Virus record (IMG/VR): IMGVR_UViG_3300024520_000282
Location: 1-34,164 of that record
Source: a virus
Reading direction: 5' to 3' (one strand)
DNA length: 34,164 nt
Each line of letters begins with the position of its first letter. Positions within the stretch are counted from its first letter, which is position 1. Position numbers and translations under genes: made by a program. Below, one piece after another: positions 30,800 to 34,164 of the stretch. Below the pieces are notes generated by a model that saw nothing but the letters and a program-made list of their open reading frames with translations, had not been told where the DNA came from and searched no databases.

Positions 30800-30858
30800 A
30801 ACTGATTTCAAGCATTTTTGCTATCGTCAGAGGAAAATACACATTTTCCTTATCAGTT
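30800..30858 (-). promoter_or_regulatory. Hairpin element H1 in the leader of the small-gene cluster
   Basis: The - strand RNA contains AGGAAAAU-GUGU-AUUUUCCU (30831-30850, eight pairs), enclosed by AACUGAU/AUCAGUU (30800-30806 with 30852-30858). It is followed by CUGACGAUAGCAAAA. Element H2 at 33304-33321 has the same loop and the same following sequence but different, still complementary, arms. Confidence 0.5.
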
Positions 30859-30898
30859 TTGAATTTGCACCTCATAGAGTGCGTTCTAAGACGTTTTT

Positions 30899-30928
30899 AG
30901 AGGGCTACCCATACCTGAGTAACCCCCT
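30899..30928 (-). other. Strand-specific hairpin after the VWA gene
   Basis: The - strand RNA pairs AGGGGGUUAC with GUAGCCCUCU over ten positions, two of them G-U, around a ten-base loop. No U-run follows (AAAAACG instead), so it is not a standard terminator. It may be an RNA-processing or 3'-protecting structure between the VWA gene and element H1. Confidence 0.4.
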
Positions 30929-30944
30929 AAATCGCCCTTTTTGG

Positions 30945-32279
30945 CTAATACAGAGTTGAAGTATCTACATAAATAACTTCACCGAATGGCAGTCGTTCTG
31001 CATAATAACTCTCTTCCGTAACACACCAAATAACAGGAATCGAAGGCTCAACATCAGCACTTACATCACCCCACCCATCGGTGAAATATATAAATGCTTG
31101 TACGTCCTCAACATCGTTCGAGTAATCATTGAACAAGTTAAAAGGAGGGTCGAAACGAGTTCCGCCTCCGCCTCTTACTTTCAACACTAACTCGTCACCT
31201 TGATCTAGTTCGTAGATATCCCACCACTCGCCCTGTTCGTTCTTGCGTACAGTTGTATCGCAATAGCAGACTCGGATTTTTTCCAAACCACAGTCCTCTG
31301 CCATTGCCTGTATCTCAGTCGCAAACATATTGAGTTCGTATTGTGAAACCGAACCACTTGTATCAATCGCTACCGCTAACTCGCCTCCTTGCGGAGATTT
31401 TGCTTTACTTGGTAGATTGATGCCTCGCCAAGAGTGCCTTCTATTAAGCCTAGCCCAAGAGTTCTCATTGGCAACACTAGATTGTAAAAAGTCGTTAAGT
31501 TCATCTTTCCAATTTACCTTAACGTCCTTTAACTGATCTATTCTATTGCTCATTGAGGAAGTTCCCTCAGTACCCATTGCTTTTTCAAGTTTGTCAGCTA
31601 ATGAAACTGCTCTTTGAATTTCACCTTTGAGTTCGGTGATCGCAGAATCAGATAAGGGTTTACCTTCATCTTGAGCATCCCAAACTTCGCCAGTTGGCAT
31701 TGGGATAGAATCCAAATCAATCTCGCCTACTTGCTCACCAGTTTTTACATCACTAGGAGCAAAATATTTGCCAGTATTTGATTGTTCATCTTGACCGCCT
31801 TCAGTTTCAGAGTTTCCTTCATTGCCTTCGCCCATAGAATCAATAGCCTCTTGCAAAGACTCTTCACTCTTCATAAGTTCCGAGTAAATAGCCTCACTAG
31901 ATTTACCTTGATATTCTCTTGACCACAAACCGCCTTCGGGCAATTCCATCCCAAGATCATAAATAAGTAATCCATTGATTGCATAATCGCAAGATATATT
32001 CCAAACCTTAGGATGTCTTTTGCCTCTTCTTAGCGGATGCTCGTAGACAACGTGCAAAGCCTCATGTATTAAGACAGACCTTAGTTCATCCTCTTCAATC
32101 TCTAGGACGAAATCGGGATTATAAATAATCCTTTTTCCGTCCGTAGCCATTGTTCCGCATTGACTAGAAGAAACCTCAATCAGATCAAGATGTAATAGCA
32201 TAGATGCCATACCAACATGACCTTTCATAAGTTTAGATCGTGACTTAATTAATCTATCGTGTGCTTTTTGGTTAATCAT
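30945..32279 (-). CDS. VWA-like metallopeptidase-type protein (DUF2201-like)
   Basis: This 444-residue protein has an N-terminal zincin-like part with His72-Glu-x-x-His76 and His81 (IHEALHVVYEH), an acidic Ser/Glu/Gly linker (about 135-195), and a C-terminal von Willebrand A-type domain. The VWA metal site is Asp306-x-Ser-x-Ser310 (AIDTSGSVS), with GGGGTRF and FTDGWGD supplying the other ligands. The combination matches the DUF2201 family. The start at 32279 is chosen for its GGAGGG ribosome site. It overlaps the gene before by eight bases and forms a triad with a MoxR-type ATPase, a pairing known from RavA-ViaA-like systems, where the ATPase remodels or loads partners. Its role in the phage is unknown. 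Confidence 0.8.
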   Translation of the reverse strand: MINQKAHDRLIKSRSKLMKGHVGMASMLLHLDLIEVSSSQCGTMATDGKRIIYNPDFVLEIEEDELRSVLIHEALHVVYEHPLRRGKRHPKVWNISCDYAINGLLIYDLGMELPEGGLWSREYQGKSSEAIYSELMKSEESLQEAIDSMGEGNEGNSETEGGQDEQSNTGKYFAPSDVKTGEQVGEIDLDSIPMPTGEVWDAQDEGKPLSDSAITELKGEIQRAVSLADKLEKAMGTEGTSSMSNRIDQLKDVKVNWKDELNDFLQSSVANENSWARLNRRHSWRGINLPSKAKSPQGGELAVAIDTSGSVSQYELNMFATEIQAMAEDCGLEKIRVCYCDTTVRKNEQGEWWDIYELDQGDELVLKVRGGGGTRFDPPFNLFNDYSNDVEDVQAFIYFTDGWGDVSADVEPSIPVIWCVTEESYYAERLPFGEVIYVDTSTLY

Positions 32280-33246
32280 TTTTAGACCCTCCAAAAGCTT
32301 TATCTAAAAAGCCTCCTTTAAGTCCACCAACAGCACCCTTAAGATCATCAGCTACTTGCTTACGTTTTGTTTCGCCAATTTCAGTATCATCCCTAAGGGT
32401 TTCAATTGAATTGATCGTAGCAAAAACAGAAACAAGTTTTTGATGGGCGTTGCGAACAGTAGAGTTGTTTCCCAATATGTCAGAGTTTATCGAAGGGAGC
32501 ATATCAACAGCTTGTCTAAGTTTATCGAAACTAGACTTGTTGAAGAATGACTTACCTTTATCTTTAGGGTCGTACTCGTCTAACTTAGTTGAAACATGAT
32601 CTACCTGTTCAACTAAAGCCTCAACAGTAGTAATAAAGATACTCTTTATATTGTTATTGGCTCTACTCACCGCATCGGTTTCTATCCTTTTGCGAAGTTT
32701 CTCAGAAACATTTAACCTAATGTCATCTCCAAATTGAGGAATCAATGAAAGTTCAAAATCAAATTTAAACTTACTTTCAACCTCTTCTACAGATGGATAG
32801 TCACTAGTTTTAAATGTAGCTCCTAAGTTCCTTTTAGCACCACCGACCATTTCAGGATAGTTTTTGATAAAACTTTTGACTTCTTTAAAGTAATCAAGTT
32901 TTGCATTATCAACCTCAACCTGTAATTTCTCGATATTGCTATTAGGGCATAATCGCCAACCGCTAACTGTATGTCCGTCATCGTCCGTAGAGTTGTCCGA
33001 CCATGCAACAGTTAAAGGATAGTAGTAGTTGTTTCTAAACTGGTTAAGAATGCGCCTAAAATACTTATTCACATCCATACCAAATATATGTTTAGAAACG
33101 TGCAACAGTCTTGCATCGACAACATCGTTATCATCCGCTAGACCGCTACGCAAATCTCTATCTACTTTAAGACCGCTAGGATGTTTCGCTGTAAGGCGAA
33201 CCAAAGTCGCGTTCTCAGATAGAGTATTGGTTATTTTTTTATCCAT
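32272..33246 (-). CDS. Middle protein of the MoxR-VWA triad (DUF3150-like)
   Basis: This 324-residue protein starts MDKKITNTLSENATLVRLT and includes SGLKVDRDLRSGL, the segment HIFGMDVNKYFRRILNQFRNN, GWRLCPNSN, and long helices through the middle. It ends in a Gly/Lys-rich tail (GGLKGGFLDKAFGGSKND). Proteins of about this length annotated DUF3150 lie between a MoxR-like ATPase and a VWA protein in other phages, and the pattern fits, but I cannot confirm the family by eye. The leader carries motif copy 4, element H2 and a GGAGG ribosome site, so this gene probably begins a transcript separate from or internal to the ATPase message. Confidence 0.6.
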   Translation of the reverse strand: MDKKITNTLSENATLVRLTAKHPSGLKVDRDLRSGLADDNDVVDARLLHVSKHIFGMDVNKYFRRILNQFRNNYYYPLTVAWSDNSTDDDGHTVSGWRLCPNSNIEKLQVEVDNAKLDYFKEVKSFIKNYPEMVGGAKRNLGATFKTSDYPSVEEVESKFKFDFELSLIPQFGDDIRLNVSEKLRKRIETDAVSRANNNIKSIFITTVEALVEQVDHVSTKLDEYDPKDKGKSFFNKSSFDKLRQAVDMLPSINSDILGNNSTVRNAHQKLVSVFATINSIETLRDDTEIGETKRKQVADDLKGAVGGLKGGFLDKAFGGSKND

Positions 33247-33303
33247 AATAATCCTCCAATTAGATTAGATAAAGTTGCTGTTTCAAACTTTCGTTATCCT
33301 CAG

Positions 33304-33321
33304 TAGGAATACACATTCCTA
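33304..33321 (-). promoter_or_regulatory. Hairpin element H2 in the leader of the DUF3150-like gene
   Basis: The - strand RNA is UAGGAAU-GUGU-AUUCCUA (seven pairs), followed by CUGAGGAUAACGAAAG. Loop and downstream sequence match H1 at 30831-30850, while the arms differ with pairing kept. It lies 58 bases before the gene start and about 32 bases downstream of motif copy 4. Confidence 0.5.
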
Positions 33322-33344
33322 TACAGCGAGAAGGCTTGAAGGGC

Positions 33345-33378
33345 AGAGAATATATACTAGTAAATAATATTATTCTCT
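33345..33378 (-). promoter_or_regulatory. Recurrent motif, copy 4, inside an inverted repeat
   Basis: On the - strand the core reads AATATTATTTACTAGTATAT, flanked by AGAGAATA (33371-33378) and TATTCTCT (33345-33352), a perfect eight-base inverted repeat. It is the only gap between the ATPase gene and the DUF3150-like gene, so a promoter or operator for the latter is likely. Confidence 0.45.
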
Positions 33379-33401
33379 AACCCCCCAAACTTCAGGTTTT
33401 C

Positions 33402-34164
33402 TTAGACCTCCAAATCTTGATGCTCTACTTTAAATTCAGAATAAGTAGAGGTTTCGATTAGTTCAGACCTAATATTGATGATCGACCTTACAAAGAAAAT
33501 CGCATACTCAGGAGTAGGGAATTTCTTTACATAGGCGAGTGCGTTATCGAAGTAGCCTCCGATTACTTTGCTATCTGCCTCTTTGAGAACAGTAGCAAGC
33601 GCAACAACAGTCGCATACATTAGACCGATATTATCGACAACCTCAACCTCTTCACCATTAACAATATCGTCAAGGTTAGGAACATCATCTTTGAGAGATA
33701 CAAAAGAACAAAATTCAATTGCACCAGTCTCGCCAATATCCGATTCAGCTATCATTTGCCACAGTTCCTTAGGCGGAATAGTTTTCAATGTGTCGCTGAG
33801 TCGAGTCCAAGATCGAGGCGAAGGCTGTGGTGTCATAACCTTAGGGTCAAACACATTTAACCACTCAGGCTGATACTGGATAAATCCCAAAATATCTGTC
33901 TGAACGTCATTTTTAACCGCCCACGCTAGCCAATCGTTAGTGTCATGCTCGAAGTTAATCAAGGAAGTCCTACCGATAACATGAGAGGGAAGTTTGTTAG
34001 ACCCCGCCCTATCCGTTGACCTGTTTCCAGCACAGCAGATTTTCCAACCCTTAGGCATAGCGTACTCGCCTAATCGTTTCTCATAGATCAATTGACCTAC
34101 TACTGCTTGCACAGATGGATGCGCTTGTGCGTATTCATCAAAGAACAATAGACCCTCACCCTCT
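33402..34164 (-). CDS. MoxR-like AAA+ ATPase, 5' end missing (partial)
   Basis: The frame stays open to the right edge, so the N terminus with Walker A is outside the window. The visible part starts with Walker B (GLLFFDEYAQAHP), then sensor-1 type ICCAGNRSTDRAGSN, and an arginine-finger candidate in HVIGRTSLINFEHD. A C-terminal lid-like helical part with SPRSWTRLSDTLK and long helices follows. This order fits MoxR-family ATPases, which act as chaperones or metal-insertion machines together with VWA-domain partners. Here the partner gene lies two genes downstream. No terminator follows its stop; instead the AATATTATTTACTAG motif appears 24 bases on. Confidence 0.8.
   Translation of the reverse strand, partial: EGEGLLFFDEYAQAHPSVQAVVGQLIYEKRLGEYAMPKGWKICCAGNRSTDRAGSNKLPSHVIGRTSLINFEHDTNDWLAWAVKNDVQTDILGFIQYQPEWLNVFDPKVMTPQPSPRSWTRLSDTLKTIPPKELWQMIAESDIGETGAIEFCSFVSLKDDVPNLDDIVNGEEVEVVDNIGLMYATVVALATVLKEADSKVIGGYFDNALAYVKKFPTPEYAIFFVRSIINIRSELIETSTYSEFKVEHQDLEV

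Overview
The window is most simply read as part of the genome of a tailed, podovirus-like phage of a Gram-negative host. The reasons are a spanin pair with an outer-membrane lipoprotein, a GH24 endolysin, a run of large virion-type genes ending in a 2396-residue polyvalent protein, and an early module with a gp4-like primase-helicase, a single-strand annealing protein and a RecB/Cas4-type exonuclease. The DNA is visibly AT-rich and genes are tightly packed. The gene families resemble those of marine proteobacterial phages; that host guess is inference. Terminase, portal, capsid, DNA polymerase, RNA polymerase and integrase are not seen and would lie outside the window.

Left block (1-21489, all + strand). 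A four-gene unit encodes two secreted curlin-repeat-like proteins, a FecR-domain protein and a CHASE2-type class III adenylate/guanylate cyclase (2-4251), all with overlapping ends. It runs straight into a lysis cassette: inner-membrane spanin, out-of-frame embedded outer-membrane spanin, lysozyme (4255-5414). Then come virion genes: a P22 gp10-like protein, two small proteins, an 890-residue structural protein, a GNAT-like protein in the position of T7 gp13, two Gln/Gly-rich internal proteins, and the giant protein with two HExxH zincin motifs.

Middle (21427-28995). The - strand carries, in transcription order from 25946: a small conserved protein, a DUF3310-like protein, an exonuclease with a probable Fe-S cluster, a DUF1071-type annealing protein, an SSB-like protein, a strong terminator, several small proteins, a Ref-like HNH protein, a PD-(D/E)XK nuclease and a conserved protein whose 3' end overlaps the giant gene convergently. 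A + strand insert (26085-28754) holds the primase-helicase with an elaborate inverted-repeat array in front of it.

Right block (28699-34164, - strand). It holds a ribbon-helix-helix candidate, a 745-base gene-poor region, a cluster of four tiny genes, and a MoxR ATPase / DUF3150-like / VWA-metallopeptidase triad running off the right edge. The gene-poor region (29291-30035) has a parS-like 16-mer, two - strand terminators with G-U-dependent stems, two copies of an AATATTATTTACTRG-like motif, and a structured ORF-free stretch that looks like a small RNA.

The most interesting features are the curlin/FecR/CHASE2-cyclase unit beside the lysis genes, the candidate small RNA, the motif family recurring in intergenic regions, and two covarying hairpins with a shared GUGU loop in front of two - strand operons.
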